A stretch of 64,000 bases of DNA from Pyrenophora tritici-repentis (Eukaryota > Ascomycota > Dothideomycetes > Pleosporales > Pleosporaceae), in the NCBI RefSeq assembly GCF_003171515.1, contig NC_089399.1, positions 682,001-746,000 of the forward strand. The letters are read 5' to 3'. How positions within the stretch are numbered: the first letter of the stretch is position 1; the number at the start of each line of letters is the position of its first letter. Under the pieces are notes generated by a model. That model was given only the letters and a program-made list of their open reading frames with translations. It was not told where the DNA came from and made no database searches. Below are positions 46,820-57,124 of the stretch, piece by piece. The position numbers were made by a program, and so were the translations under genes.

Positions 46820-47142
46820 CTAATAACTGCAGCATTGCCACTATTTATCCAAGTTAGCTATCTTATTCGTATTTATTCCACTAGATCAGAAGATGTATAT
46901 ACCGTTTGTACGCAATCGCTGTCAGTACTACAAGCCATCGGCGCATCTGGTGTATGACTGTAATACTTTGCTTTGGTATACCCGTGGCATACACCAACTG
47001 GGGCGTAACTAGAGCATTCCCTAAGGACTTCTGGGAACAGACATGGCCCGGTTGACTGAGTGCCTTGGCTGCATTTTTCCGCGGGGGCTGCATGACATGC
47101 GCCAACGGCAGCAAGGAGGACGATGAGAGATTGGAGATGCAT
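46820..47142 (-). CDS. Small secreted eight-cysteine protein, paralog B
   Basis: Two exons: 47142-46903 and 46840-46820, with a 62-nt phase-0 intron (GTATAT, branch AGCTAAC, AAATAG), giving 86 residues. I chose the ATG at 47142 because it opens the signal peptide MHLQSLIVLLAAVGACHA; an upstream ATG at 47184 adds 14 residues and is less likely. Mature cysteines are at 24, 34, 43, 52, 71, 77, 83 and 84. The C-x9-C opening and the C-x5-C-x5-CC ending match paralog A exactly, while the residues between differ strongly. The second exon codes only for WQCCSY. The divergence with kept cysteines suggests fast evolution of surface residues on a conserved disulfide frame. Confidence 0.78.
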
Positions 47143-49749
47143 GGTGAGGTCGTTCGTTCTTGGGTAGTACAGAGTGGAGAGCAAAGGTGGTAATATACCC
47201 TAGATATATTGATTTATATTGAAAAAAAATGAGGACAATGATGATTTAGATGTTCGATAGCAAGTTGTGATCTTTCCCTAGAGAGCAGTGTTCCCAAGGT
47301 CTTTATACAACACCCTACTTACTTTTTCATACCTCTCTAACCGTCTCTCTTATGGGCCTCAATCCGGTAGACTTTCCTGCCATATTGGCGAAAACTCGGT
47401 GCTTACTATGATGTCTTTGATGGTCCTTGCCGCCGGTTCGGCGCCATTTCCCCGCTTCTGCTTACCCCCATTTTCCAACACTCATCACTGTCGAACCCTT
47501 TTCCCACCTATGGTATGTAGTTACTGCAAAAATCGGTATCGCCATATTCTCGCGCCCTGGAGCTACCGATTTTTTTATCTCCACAAACACGCACATCACA
47601 CCTTTTGTCGCCGCATGGTCCTACTCCTTCTCAAGTTTCGCAATCACCACATATCAATCTCGCACACAAAAAAAGGAGGTACAGCACAATACTAAGAGAT
47701 TGAGACGGTGTAACCTACTTGCCCTTGAAGAAGGAACCGGTTGGCCATACAGTGACCAAGCAACTAACTACTACTACTGGGTCTTTGCCAACACGAACCG
47801 ATCGCACCAACCAACCAACAACCTACCTGGCTACCTACCAATCAGTCCAACAGCCTACCAACCAGCCAGCCAAAAACGACCAACGCAGATCCCCTCACAC
47901 CCTTGCTTTCCCATATCGGTGGCCTACCCCACCAGTAACACCGCAATCCACCCCCCGTTAGTAAACCGCTGCATACTTAATCCAACTTCCCACTAGAAGC
48001 GCAGAGAGCAAACGAGTCATACCCAGTGCACTCCGTCAGTGTTCGTTTTTGTACAACGGTACAGTGCCTTTGAGAAAGTGAGGGTTATGCTAAGACTGTC
48101 CAGTCTCGCATGCAGGCGCTCCTACAGTGAGCGTGCATAGTTTACTATGCAGGAACAAGACCCAGTAATCCTTGACTTACCACATTAGTTAGATTTCCGT
48201 CACTCTCGTGGACTTTAATTCCTGGTGTCTTACTACGGGTAGCATCTCTGCTTCTGTAAAGCAATGATAAAGCCACTCACAATCTGATAAGTTTCCAGCG
48301 ACCAGACGGCAATGCAGTTTTTACTCAAACCAGTTGATATGTTCGGCCCGATACTGTAGCCAGAGTGAATCGCCGCTTCTAGACGCTGTACCTGCCTAGG
48401 TGGGTAACCTCGCATCCCGGCGATCGATCTGACGCACGGCAGGGCCCGGCAGGTACCTGTCGGATCGTGCGATGCCCAGATTCCCAACTACTCCACTAGC
48501 CGTGCCGTTTTTCGGAATAGCCGGTCGGCATTTTTACCCGTTCCCGTCATCGCCGTACTGTCATACAGGTCATGTGATTCAGTGAGGCTGCCCAGCACGT
48601 GGGTGAGAATCGTGTTGGATTTGCATTTGAATCCGTCGTTTTCTTGTGATACCCATGGTGATATTGTCAGCATTGCACACCGTACCTAGGCGTTTCCCTT
48701 CGAGGTATTGTTGGTTTAGGCGAGAGCCGTTGAGCTGGCGATTGCGACGTTGTCCAACTTCTGCATCGAGCGATAGACCCATTCTGCTTGCATAGCTCAA
48801 CCGCCCATGAATGACTTTGTATTCGTGCTAGTTTGCTAAATGTCTGGCAACAAGACTTCCTATTTCGTTTGTGAAGAACTTTGGCGTAGAGATACGCTAA
48901 CTTCGAGGCTTCTAGAACGTCACCACCTGGGCACCATATCCGGCCTTTGTTCGCACCATACCACACCAAACCCTCCAATGGCACCTACTAAGCTCACCAG
49001 AACCCGCCCTAACCCATTCGCCGGTATCTAGGCAGCCCAGTAGCATAGGTCGGCTTCAGTACTGCCTAGGTATGTTATTGTACTTCAGGCTGAATATTAG
49101 ATGCAACAACAACAACTACCACATACTGCGTCTGTTCCGCACCAGCAAAAAAAAACGCATCCGCACCTGCACCTAGCCAAAGCCACTCCAAAAACCCCAT
49201 CTATCCATCCGCATGCACATCCGCATCCGCATCCGCTCCTCTGCATATGCAACCAACCCTTTACCCCACTATCGCTCCAACACTAAACACGGCGACGGAG
49301 AACCTTGCACTCACCTCATTAGCTAGCTACCGGTATTCTAGTTCGGTAGCCCCCAAGAACGCCACACACGTAGCGAACGACGTTCGCTACAATCGACAGC
49401 GTAGTCCGTGCGCCTTCCTAACGCGGGTATACGATACCGGCACGTGTAGGCGTAGTATGTATCACGCATGCAGGTGTACATGGGATGACTATTTTGCACA
49501 TGAGACGAAAAATAGAGGAAAGTGCATAGGTCAACGGATTTTTTTCTTCGTTATTTTTTCGCTGTTATGCTTCATGCTTTTTGCGCGTGGAAGGAGAAGA
49601 AGGTTACAAGCTGAATTTCAACATTAATTTCCAAAATGTCTAAACACGATACCAAACCACATACAGCACCACACACAGCACCCACGAGATCAACGCCCCA
49701 TATCCATCTAATGTACACCCACCCATGTCTTACCCTACACCACCCCACC
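47143..49749. other. Gene-free region
   Basis: Promoter of paralog B (an AATATACCC and TATAAATC tract at about 47190-47218) and then sequence with low-complexity patches: CAACCAACCAAC and CTACCTACC around 47805-47880, and CATCCG repeats around 49200-49235. Frames here are explained by these repeats. Confidence 0.45.
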
Positions 49750-51673
49750 CTAAAAATCAACCAATTCAACAAGTACATTACACACGCCATCCGCCCAGAC
49801 CGAAAACGCCTTTTCCCTCAGCACACTATACCAATCATCCATGGTGTGAATTTCGCGCCACCCCTTCGAGCCCAAGGATTTAATAATGTAGCGGGGTAAA
49901 TGGAGAGGCTTGTTATTGACGGCAGCAATCTTAGTGTTGAACATAGTGTTGTGAGTAACTGCAGAAGTTGGCGTCGGAAGAAAACTTGACGGATCCTCGG
50001 TTGATGGAGGATGCGTACCCGATGTGGTTGACCAAGCTTCGCCTGTCGTGTTGGACTCCTCGCGATGCACATGCTCAGCTTGTAGCGCGTTCGCTGCTGC
50101 AGCCAGTCCGCGCAGGTTCTCGGTTCCGGGTTCGCCTTCTTTACACGCGGGTGTAGTTTTGAGCTCAGGGCATTTGTCTTGGGCTCTTTGTAGTAGTTCA
50201 TTGACGTCCCTTGTGAAGTCGATGTAGTCGTAAAAGGCCAAATGTGCTCGAGGTTCAGCGGCGATGCGCTTCTCGTCGAGCTTGGTGCCTGGTCTGCTCC
50301 CACAAGAGGCAAGCACAAGGAAGATGTTGATTCGCGAAAGGTTTGGCTCGATAGGGTTATCTGTGAGCAGCTGCACAGGTTAGCTATGTAAGTAATGTAA
50401 GGCTTGGAAATACTCCACTTACCTTCAAACTCGACTGTACAGGTGTGCTAATATCTGTCTTTTGTTTCAAATCTGCGAACCCTTTTTGTTTCCGCACAGT
50501 ATATGGTAGAGAGGAAGTAGTGACTCCATTTTTCGGCGAAGTCGGTGATAAATGCTGGAGCTGGTGACTGAGATTGGGATCGTAAGCTGGTTGCAAGGGC
50601 TGCTCAACCCCGTTCCCATGAACGTCCGCAGCTTCCACACTATCCTCGTCTTTCTTCTTAGCACCACCCTTCCTTGTCTCGACCGCATATTGTCGCTGTC
50701 GCTCGTTTGTGACCATGCGTCTCATGAGGGGAGTAACAAGACTAATAATCTTGTTGCCATCCCTCGGCCATGTCAGTCTATCACCAATACCAGGCGTCTT
50801 CTCTTCCCCCAAAGCACGTGCAGCCTCTATAGTATCCCTCTTCCCCGGCTTCTCGACATGCTCCCCAAAGAACTGCTCCCCCACTCCATTATTCAGAAAG
50901 TCACGGACGCAATTGAACAGTCGCAGCTTAACCATATCGGTATCGCCTTTGCCACGGTTTCCCACACAGGTCTGCCGTTCAGGATGTGACTTGTCGAGCA
51001 TGTAGGATTTGGCTAGGGATTGGAGTTGTAGGAAACTCTCCGGGCTGAGCTGAAGGGAAATGAAGAGCTTCGACATGGGAGGACGGGTGTACTTGCGGGC
51101 AGTCTTTTCGGAAGAGCGACGGAAGAGAGCAGCGGCGGAATGCACACCTGCAGCGCGTGCATCATTCAGCAGAGTCTCGCTGGAAGGCAGGACACTGCTA
51201 TCAGCAGAGTTGCCCCGACTGTCCCGATCTCCGTTTTGAAGCTGTGGGTCCGTAAGCTCACCAACTCTCCGTCGTTTGGTGTACACAGGGTCCTGGTCAT
51301 GATGGGAAACATCCTCAGGAGAATGGGTGACCCTTTTTCTCTTGCCCCGACCCTGTGTCTGAGTACTTTCTGGTACCGAACTGTCAAGATCCATAGCCTC
51401 GGCAGCTTGGCCTGCAGCTGTTGCAGCTTCCAGCAGCTCAACCAAATTATGATTTTCCTCCATTGTATGATCGTCCGTTGTCTGACGAGCAGTATGTGCA
51501 GCGTATAAATGTGGGTTGAGATGATGGTCAAGCGGTGACGCGACAGCAGCGGGGCCAGAGAGGTCATATTCGTCTTCTGCAGTCACGAATTGGGGCTGTA
51601 CAGCGTTTGCATTGTTGGGCGTGGTGATGAACTGGCCGGAGCGCATCTGGTAATATGGTGCGTTTGCCGCCAT
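49750..51673 (-). CDS. Nuclear basic protein, unrecognised
   Basis: Two exons, 51673-50423 and 50370-49750, with a 52-nt intron (GTAAGT, branch AGCTAAC, TGTGCAG), giving 623 residues. Two basic clusters (GRGKRKRV and KRRRV) at about 110-140 look like nuclear localisation signals. A conserved-looking central block follows: KLFISLQLSPESFLQLQSLA, then MVKLRLFNCVRDFLNNGVGE and GDRLTWPRDGNKIISLVTPL. The second exon has an RTRS-free acidic/polar linker and a hydrophobic C-terminal block, HLPRYIIKSLGSKGWREIHT, ending LVELVDF. I do not recognise the family; the pattern suggests a conserved ascomycete nuclear protein. The upstream 5' region opens a second frame (51803-52351). Confidence 0.75.
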
Positions 51674-52470
51674 CGTGGCTCGTATCCCCCGAGATCAGAC
51701 GGATTGTAGGGTAGGGGTCAAACAAGGCTGTGTAGAGTCGGATGAATGAGCTGCCAATGCACCAATGTAAGTGTCTGGATCAGGACGTGAGAAGAAGTGA
51801 TTCTATGCAAGTTGGATTGGGATGACTCGGTCAGACATGCCGTCGAGAGTAACATCGAAGCTCTTTTGTATGTAGCTTCCCACAAGGTTTGGTTTGACAT
51901 CGAAGCAGATACATGGTTTGCGGTTTGAGCGCTGGACGGCACTGTTTGCGATTTGTTCAAGAAAGTAGAGCATGGGTTGATCCGAGGGGAAGAGGGCAGA
52001 GCGCAGTTTGTCCCATATCGGGCGTGGAATTTGGCACAGAGGGGCAGACGATGAGGATCCTGGGCTGGTTTGACACGCAAGAGTAGAAAATAGACCAGCA
52101 GACGATTGCGCACCTGACTTGGGATGCTGGCGTTTGCTGTCGTGTGTCAACGACAAGCGGCCGACCAGCGGGCCAAGGTCTGTCGCGGCGGGGATGGGCG
52201 TGCGTGCGTTTGGTTGGTTTGTGTTGTTTGGATCGTGACGCGCGAACATGTGACTCGACGGCACTGGGCGATTAGCTAAGCCACCCAAATATGCACCACA
52301 ACAAGTTGATGGGCAGGGAAAAAGGCAGGTATGGCGATGCATGACATTCACGAACCTTGCACATCAAAGCAAAGCTGAATTACAGATTTTGATAGTGTAT
52401 GTTAGGTCTAGCAATCTACAGCATCATATGCAACGGACTCCAAACTCCAGGGATATCTTATAAATCAAAA
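51674..52470. other. Intergenic with an open minus-strand frame
   Basis: A 182-codon frame on the minus strand at 51803-52351 includes IPRPIWDKLRSALFPSDQP and CICFDVKPNLVGSYIQKSFD, which look protein-like. It ends 130 bp before the start of the nuclear protein gene. It may be a small separate gene, an unrecognised upstream exon or a long upstream ORF. Confidence 0.35.
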
Positions 52471-53724
52471 CTAAAAACCATCACCCTCTTTCCATTCCCT
52501 CCCCGCTTCCAAAGCTCGATTCCGCGGATCCTGTCCCCGAATCTCCGCCTCATGCTTCAACTTATCTAATATAGGCTGCAATCGATTGATTTCCTTCATG
52601 TACTCCTCCGACTCGCCTGGTTGAGGTATTTCGAGCGTCTTCAACGCCTCCTCGTCACCGTTCCTCCGGGCATCTTCTATGGCAAAGCTTTTCTCATCCC
52701 ATTCCTTGAGCCTTTCTCTCTGGTCGTTGAATTCGGTCTGAAGAGCCAAGAAGTTTGCATATTCCTCTTCGCCACCAAAACATGCCCCATACTGATCACA
52801 GAGACAAATGTGTTCCTTGGGACAGTTTATATTTTGGCCCGTGAAAACAAATTGCCAAACATATTCCCAGATGCGACCGCTGAGATAGTCGGGCAGTTGC
52901 GTGTTGAACATCCAATCGCGGTACCAGACGTATTGTGCATATGGCCTTGCTTGTATGCGTTCTCTCGAAAGGGCAAACTGGGCGCAGCATGGTTGCGCAA
53001 GGACGGTGGGTACCTCGTCGAGAGGGAAGAGCTCACTCCAGGACTTTGCGAGGAGTACCTCTTCTGGCTTTTGGCCGTCGACGTTTGTAGCGCCAGGATG
53101 CATCCAGGCCGGGCAACCAGGTTCCCACTTGCACCTCATATTTACATAGCCTTCTCTCCAGACGCGCGGTCGACTAAGTCGAGTTACGAGGAGATGTGCG
53201 TCCTTCTCGAGCATGTCGTCGTTGTGCCATGCCAACTGATGCGCGTGCATGAAAATGGCGACGTCGGGGAGGTTATCGTAGTTGTCAATGATCCATGACA
53301 AGTAAATCATGACTTCGTGGCCCTTATTCTTCGGAGGGTGTAACGGGGCGGTCGGGTCGTCGGCGACATAAATAGCCGTTTCCTGCTCCGGCATCAATTC
53401 TCGTATCCAATCCACATTCTCCTTTTTCGTCTTCGCAATAACCAGAGTCGACGTGTAATTATGGCCAGCTGGCATTGGCGAGCCTGACTTGAACACGGGC
53501 TTGGGATTCCAATTCGCATAGTCCGGATCGCTGTTTTTGCCTTGTGACAAGTCGGCGCTACCAGAGCTCGAAGGTGGCGCATTGCTTCCGACGTGATCTC
53601 CTAGTCCGACATGCTGTGGTAAGCCTCTCCAGGCTTCGCTATTGTGTATGTCCGAGAAGTAGAAGGCGATTACGAATATGGATCCGAGGAGCGCGAGGAG
53701 CGGAATCGCGTTTCTTCGGCTCAT
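52471..53724 (-). CDS. DUF3431 type II membrane protein
   Basis: Single exon. I take the second ATG at 53724, giving 417 residues (MSRRNAIPLLALLGSIFVIA). A short cytosolic head plus one helix (about 6-24) fits a type II Golgi or plasma-membrane anchor. A Ser/Gly/Asp-rich stem leads to the DUF3431 domain: STLVIAKTKKENVDWIRELM, IYLSWIIDNYDNLPDVAIFM, HAHQLAWHNDD and a WMHPGAT-type segment, then CCAQFALSRERIQARPYAQY. The last 90 residues are charged and helical. DUF3431 proteins are common in fungi and some look like glycosyltransferases; the activity is unproven. Confidence 0.85.
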   Translation of the reverse strand: MSRRNAIPLLALLGSIFVIAFYFSDIHNSEAWRGLPQHVGLGDHVGSNAPPSSSGSADLSQGKNSDPDYANWNPKPVFKSGSPMPAGHNYTSTLVIAKTKKENVDWIRELMPEQETAIYVADDPTAPLHPPKNKGHEVMIYLSWIIDNYDNLPDVAIFMHAHQLAWHNDDMLEKDAHLLVTRLSRPRVWREGYVNMRCKWEPGCPAWMHPGATNVDGQKPEEVLLAKSWSELFPLDEVPTVLAQPCCAQFALSRERIQARPYAQYVWYRDWMFNTQLPDYLSGRIWEYVWQFVFTGQNINCPKEHICLCDQYGACFGGEEEYANFLALQTEFNDQRERLKEWDEKSFAIEDARRNGDEEALKTLEIPQPGESEEYMKEINRLQPILDKLKHEAEIRGQDPRNRALEAGREWKEGDGF

Positions 53725-55372
53725 GATGTGAAAATAAGGGATGCGCAAGAGGAGTAAAGTCGAGGGTCGGAACAGTTGTCTCCTACACTTTGCAGTGTCA
53801 GTCGGCCATATTCACGCGCCCGGTGCTTGTTGTGCTCACGGTGGAGTCGCCGCGCGGCGCGAGAGGTCAGGGAGAAAGATCCGGAGTCAGCAGCCGGCCC
53901 CCCTTGGGATAAAGATAACGTTGCAGGATCAATACTGGGGGAACACACAATTGTACAAGACATCGAGGCCGTCACACTTGCGGTCCCCCTCCAAGGGACC
54001 GCAATGGCTGGCCACCCTTGACGTAGCTGGAAGTTGACCCCAAAGACGGCCCGCTAACGCCTCCAGGCCTGTCTTACATCCCTGTGTACCAACTCCTAGC
54101 CTGCATCGTCGTCCGAGTTAGGGCCGCGAGCGGGTCCCTAGGTAGATCACCAGGAGCAGCTCTAGCATTTAGCCAGGTACAAGCGTTACAAGCATTTCAG
54201 CTTGTAAATACATCACCATAAGCAGAGAGAGCGAGAGAAGCGAGTGCAGAGGATCAAAAGCATGCATTATACACTATCTAAATGAGCACTGCCAATCACG
54301 TAAAACAAGCCTGAGCCTGAAACCCATCGGGCTGCTACTGCTGCTTACTTTTTGCTGGTTTGTTTGTTTGCTTGTCGACTGATCAAAGGGAGTCGAAGTC
54401 ATGGAGCCAAGATCATAGTGGCTTATCCATGACCCAAGCAATAAGCAATACGACGATGCAAAACCTAAATCCAAGGTGGAAAAGCAGAACTTCGTAAAAG
54501 GTGGACGCATGTCTTCCATACGGTCGACGATCAGGATGGGCGTTGTGTTGTTGAGCAAGACACGCGCGACAAAAAGGGAAGTGACACAAACGAAACTTGG
54601 GGGGGGGGAATGCACGCACCTGCAGCTGTACCTTACTGCCAAAACCCAGACACGCAGCATCTGGCCCCGTTTGCGTTGAGCAAACGCGACGCGTCAGCAA
54701 GCTATCGTCACGGATTCCGACAGGGCACAAAGAATCGATTGCAAAGCAATCTGCTTGTTCCGGCTATCGATGCATCTTAAGCAAGCGTGACATGTTGGTG
54801 CGAAAGATACATTGCGACATATCTGTGATAGTCCAAGGGGGATAATCTTAAGCCCTTTCTAGTTACGGGGTCGGGGGCTGTGCTGGCAAGTCGCGGTCAT
54901 GGTGGATGATAGTAAGAGTATTTAGACAGTGCTGGTCATGCGGAAGGTGGTGTGGACTGGTTACTGGACGTCCAGGTTGCATCGAGAGGCAGTAGATAGA
55001 AGTACAATTTGGTGGCGATCAAGACGACTGGTGCTCCCAAGGGCTATAGACGTCGCCCCGAAAGCATTTACCGAAGTGCTGAACCGTTTCTCCAAGGAAA
55101 ATACCGAGCCGACCAAGGGCTAGGAAGATGTCGAGCTGCAAGATGGCAGACTGGGGAGAGTGCTACCTTGCGCTGCTGCGAACCATATCGAAGAACTTTT
55201 TGTCGACCACTTTCCTTCTGTATGCGTGCGAAAGCCGAATTAAACTGAACCCAGTGAAGTAGCCAAAGGACTACAGAAGTGAAGTGCTGAGAGATAGAGA
55301 GGCGCCAAACCGAGGAAGTCATACGAACCCTAACTTAGTACCGCTTGGGTTCTGCCTGGGTCAGCTGGGGAG
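53725..55372. other. Intergenic, no gene seen
   Basis: Promoter of the DUF3431 gene and the 3' side of the RRM gene, about 1.6 kb. There is a run of ten G at 54599-54608. No protein-like frame. Confidence 0.5.
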
Positions 55373-56401
55373 CTAGCGGTATGAGCGATCGTAGTCACCC
55401 TCGTACGAGCGTCCTCCACCACCGCCGCCGTACGCCTCACGCGGGGGAGGAGCATCGTAGGCACCAGCAGCTGGAGGAGGAGGCCTGTCGTAGTAGCCGC
55501 CTCCGCCGCCTCCGCCGCGACGGTCATCGCGTCCACTATCCCTACCACCGTCCCTGCCGCCGTAGCTGCGGTCAGAGGCATAGCGGTCAACACCACGGGG
55601 ACCATAGTCGTCACGACGGCCGCCGCCGCCATAGCCACGATCATCGTACCGTGAGCCACGAGAGCCGTAGTCGTCACGTCGGCCGTATCCGCCGCGGCGG
55701 TCATCTGAGTAGCGATCACCGTAGCCGCGAGGGCCGCCTCGTCCACCACGTCCACCGAACTCTGCCAGGCCGTTAGTGCATCACGCAGGAATGGGTTAGA
55801 GTAAGCAGACTTACCACGCTTGGGAGGACCGTAGTACTTGCCCGGAGTGGGTGTGCGAGGACGCGCGCGGCGCGCCTTCTCGATGCTCAGTGTGCGACCC
55901 TGATGAACCTCGCCCTGTAGACCTTCCTTGGCAGCATCAGCCTGCTCCGACGTGACCATCTTGACGAATCCGAAGCCGCGAGACTCCTTGGTGTGAGGGT
56001 CGCGCATGATGTTGCATTGCTCGACCTCGCCGTACTTTTCAAAGAGACGCGTGACCTCGTCCTCGCTGAGCGTGGGATGGATTCCCGTCACGAAGAGGTT
56101 GGAGCCCGAGTTGCGGCTCTCATCGTCGTCGTTCCTGCGCTCTGGCGGTGGGCCCCTGCGTTTGTGTTAGCTGAACAGCTTTTCATCTCGCAGCACACGC
56201 AGTCACATACCGGCTATCGCGACCTCCAGGCGAGGCACTGCGGGCACGCGCACCGTCGTCGCGACGGTCGCCACGGGGAGACCTGCTGCGGTCGCGCTCA
56301 TAGCCGCGAGGCTCGTCTGCATGCCAGTCAGCATTCACATTACCAAACCAAAGGGCGGGAGACAAACCGTCGTAGCCGCGCTGTTCGTTTTCGTACTCCA
56401 T
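55373..56401 (-). CDS. Tra2-like RRM splicing factor with RGG/GYR tail
   Basis: Four exons, 56401-56368, 56316-56211, 56155-55815 and 55761-55373, give 289 residues. Intron 1 (51 nt, GTTTGT to CATGCAG) is a multiple of three without a stop, so it is easily kept in error. The N-terminus has RS/RD-type repeats (ERDRSRSPRGDRRDDGAR). One RRM spans about 75-155: RNP2 NLFVTG and RNP1 SRGFGFVKM, with KYGEVEQCNIMRD between them. RTPTPGKYYGPPKRG links to a tail rich in Gly, Arg, Tyr and Asp (GGRGGRGGPRGYGDRYSDD) ending YDRSYR. This is the layout of fungal transformer-2-like nuclear RNA-binding proteins in pre-mRNA splicing or export. The reading of the tail in other frames is spurious. Confidence 0.85.
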
Positions 56402-57124
56402 GGTGATGATGGTGTCGTGGGGCGGGAGAGTTGGTGATAGTTGGTTGGTTGAGGAAAGGTGTGTTTGCTGGAGCTGGCGATTTTTTGGGAGCGGCAGGGC
56501 TGATCGACGGTAGCCGCGTCTTGGGTTAGTAAGCGTCGCGCTAGTGCTAGCAGCGCGCGGCAAGGGAGTGGAGACGACAAAAACGGGAGATGGGTGAGAG
56601 AGCGATTGTGGACGGGGTCAAGGTGTTATTTGTAGCTAAAGGCCGCGTTCGGACAAAGAAACTGCGACCCTACTCCCCCGTTCAACCGACGCAGGTGAAG
56701 CCGGCCGATAGGGGCAGCAGCCGACGCCTGGTCGCCCTGTCGGAGCCATCAACGCGCACAAACCATGCTCCTGAGGCGCCGCACCATTTTTGCCCTCAAC
56801 GCGTGACGTAGCAGGCAGCATTGTTCGCAATAAACTATAACTATATTCAAGTTCACGCAGTCAATGCTGCTCCATTAACTACTCTCCGCGTAACTTCATA
56901 TAATGCCCATAATCAACCAATTGCTCCCGGCCAACGTGTCCTGCTGAAACGACCCATCGAGATGCCGTAGCTTGGTCTCAGCGGCCAAGCAAACACCATG
57001 CGCCAGAAAAGTCCTCGTCTACCCACTTAAGGTAGTTATGTTACAAATGCAAAAGTTAATACAAAGCATGCCACAGAGAGTGCATGTGCAAGAAGGGTAT
57101 GAAACAAGAAATAAGCATCCTCAA
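56402..57124. other. Intergenic region
   Basis: Holds the promoter of the RRM gene and the 3' UTR of the Nto1 gene. No other feature seen. Confidence 0.5.

Noticed and set aside
47427..47996. 189-codon plus-strand open frame
   Set aside because: Composition is driven by CAACCAACC and CTACC low-complexity tracts; no motif, signal peptide or splice support.
54274..54730. Minus-strand frames of 105-128 codons
   Set aside because: Different phases overlap each other, composition is not protein-like, and a G10 run lies inside.
55345..55776. 143-codon plus-strand Arg/His-rich frame
   Set aside because: Mirror of the RGG/GYR tail of the Tra2-like gene on the other strand.
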